The notes under the pieces were generated by a model. The model did not search any database. It was not told where the DNA came from and worked only from the letters and a program-made list of their open reading frames with translations. Made by a program: the position numbers and the translations under genes. From NCBI RefSeq assembly GCF_902488755.1, contig NZ_CABTXF010000056.1:1-7149 (forward strand): 7,149 nucleotides of DNA, read 5' to 3'. Each line of letters begins with the position of its first letter. Within the stretch, counting starts at the first letter, position 1. This document shows, piece after piece, positions 6,143-7,149 of the stretch. This stretch comes from an uncultured Murdochiella sp. (GTDB taxonomy: Bacteria; Bacillota; Clostridia; Tissierellales; Peptoniphilaceae).

Positions 6143-7005
6143 CGCTTCTGTCTATCATTGAAGGCGTTACCGAATTTCTGCCCGTCAGCTCCACCGGCCA
6201 TCTTATTTTGGCAAATCAGTGGATTGGCTTGGAACCGCAGAGCTTTGCGAACGCATTTAATATTATCATTCAGCTCGGCGCCATCCTTTCGGTCATTGTT
6301 ATCTATTGGAATCGGCTGAATCCTTGGCATAGCGAAGACCCTCGCTTCGCACAGAAACCCAAGCGCTATGCACAGTGGAACAAGCAAACGCGCCTTTACT
6401 ATAATGTGACACATGTGAATCCTCGTACGATGGCACTTTGGATTCGTGTGGTGGTTGCCGTCATTCCTTCAGCGGTGGTGGGCATTCTTTTTGACGACAT
6501 AATCGATGAACATCTCATGACGACTCCGGTCGTCACGTTTACATTGCTCCTCTACGGCGTTTTGATGATTGTGGTGGAGAATTGGAATGCCAAGCGGGAA
6601 AATACGCAATATGCGGATCCGCTGGATTTCAGCCTGAAAACCGCCTTTATGATCGGGCTTTTTCAATGCCTCGCTTTAGTGCCGGGGACGTCTCGTTCGG
6701 CGGCAACCATTATTGGCGCGATGGTTTTGGGCAGCTCGCGCGTGGCGGCGGCGGAGTTCAGCTTTTTTATGGCGATTCCGTCGATGATGGGGGCAACGCT
6801 TTTGAAAGTGGTGAAAAATGTCGGCAACTTCTCTATCGCACAATGGTTATGGATTGCCCTTGGCTTTGTATTGTCCTTTCTCGTTGCCTATGTGGTCATT
6901 CAAAAGTTCATGGCCTATATTCAGAAGCGGGATTTCAAAGTCTTCGGCTATTATCGCATTGGTTTGGCAGCGTTGCTGTTGCTTTATATGATTTTGGGAA
7001 TGTGA
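6112..7005 (+). CDS. uppP: Undecaprenyl-diphosphate phosphatase UppP (BacA)
   Basis: A polytopic membrane enzyme that removes one phosphate from undecaprenyl diphosphate, recycling the lipid carrier for peptidoglycan and other wall polymers. Extra copies confer bacitracin resistance. The protein has 297 residues, against about 273 in E. coli. The first signature, EGxTEFLPVSSTGH, is at 17-30 (Glu17, Glu21 and His30 match known catalytic residues) and PGTSRS is at 191-196 (Arg195). About eight hydrophobic helices alternate with short loops. A polar segment of about 40 residues after the second helix (67-108) looks longer than in E. coli and accounts for most of the extra length. AGGAGG lies 4 nt before the start. 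The gene begins 31 nt inside the preceding TtcA-like gene, in another frame, so translation is probably coupled. Confidence 0.96.
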   Translation: MDIIINFIKVTLLSIIEGVTEFLPVSSTGHLILANQWIGLEPQSFANAFNIIIQLGAILSVIVIYWNRLNPWHSEDPRFAQKPKRYAQWNKQTRLYYNVTHVNPRTMALWIRVVVAVIPSAVVGILFDDIIDEHLMTTPVVTFTLLLYGVLMIVVENWNAKRENTQYADPLDFSLKTAFMIGLFQCLALVPGTSRSAATIIGAMVLGSSRVAAAEFSFFMAIPSMMGATLLKVVKNVGNFSIAQWLWIALGFVLSFLVAYVVIQKFMAYIQKRDFKVFGYYRIGLAALLLLYMILGM

Positions 7006-7050
7006 TAAGATAAGCGCATCCGTTGTCGCACGGAATAGCCAAGGCGGTGT

Positions 7051-7149
7051 ATGTATCATTCCACCCTATTTTTCGTATGTCGTCATCTTCCTGCGAGAAA
7101 AGAATGGAGCCAGATGTCGCAGACGCTGGAGCCGCAAGTGCGGCCTTAC
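7051..7149 (+). CDS. Start of an unidentified protein, truncated by the window end
   Basis: An open frame of 33 codons begins with ATG at 7051 and runs to the last base without a stop. It encodes MYHSTLFFVCRHLPARKEWS and then a further 13 residues. AAGGCGGTG (7041-7049), one base off an ideal AAGGAGGTG ribosome binding site, lies just upstream, and the gap after uppP is only 45 nt on the same strand, so it would be the fifth gene of the operon. I do not recognise the product. The visible part shows a short hydrophobic stretch at 6-10 followed by basic residues, too little for a signal-peptide or domain call. It could also be a chance frame. Confidence 0.5.
   Translation, partial: MYHSTLFFVCRHLPARKEWSQMSQTLEPQVRPY

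Noticed and set aside
7019..7034. Hairpin TCCGT-TGTCGC-ACGGA after uppP, considered as a terminator
   Set aside because: Only 5 bp and no T-run follows; a likely gene with a good ribosome binding site starts shortly after.

Overview
The window looks like a chromosomal contig end from a Gram-positive-type bacterium, most likely Bacillota (Firmicutes). The reasons are strong AGGAGG-type ribosome binding sites at nearly every start, the walJ-rlmH pair known from Bacillota, a manganese riboswitch and a U-tract terminator. Base composition is mid-range by eye, about half G+C. There is no rRNA, tRNA, insertion sequence or CRISPR array, and I cannot fix the genus. The first 20 bases are not biological: they match the Illumina P7 adapter, so the window probably starts at a contaminated contig end.

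The left half is transcribed leftward. A promoter near 3580-3608 drives a leader that contains a yybP-ykoY (Mn2+) riboswitch (3483-3576). The leader is followed by a 914-residue P-type IIA cation ATPase (655-3399), then purE (78-572), then a strong UUCG-loop intrinsic terminator (22-71). No promoter or terminator is evident between the ATPase and purE, so the two may share a transcript. The riboswitch implies that the pump is induced by manganese and exports Mn2+, although its membrane cation ligands look like those of a two-site Ca2+ pump.

The right half is transcribed rightward from an extended -10 promoter (3634-3642), back to back with the riboswitch promoter. It is a tightly packed operon: walJ (beta-lactamase-fold nuclease), rlmH (23S rRNA pseudouridine methyltransferase), a TtcA-family PP-loop tRNA thiolase, uppP (undecaprenyl-diphosphate phosphatase) and the first 33 codons of an unidentified gene that runs off the end. 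The genes overlap by 4 nt (walJ/rlmH) and 31 nt (TtcA-like/uppP), or lie 10 nt apart. The operon mixes cell-envelope upkeep with RNA modification.

The most interesting element is the divergent intergenic region. Besides the riboswitch, the leader carries a 10-nt stretch next to the ATPase ribosome binding site that is perfectly complementary to one strand of an aptamer helix. It also has a possible terminator that reuses the 3' strand of aptamer helix P1. Both suggest how metal binding could be coupled to expression.
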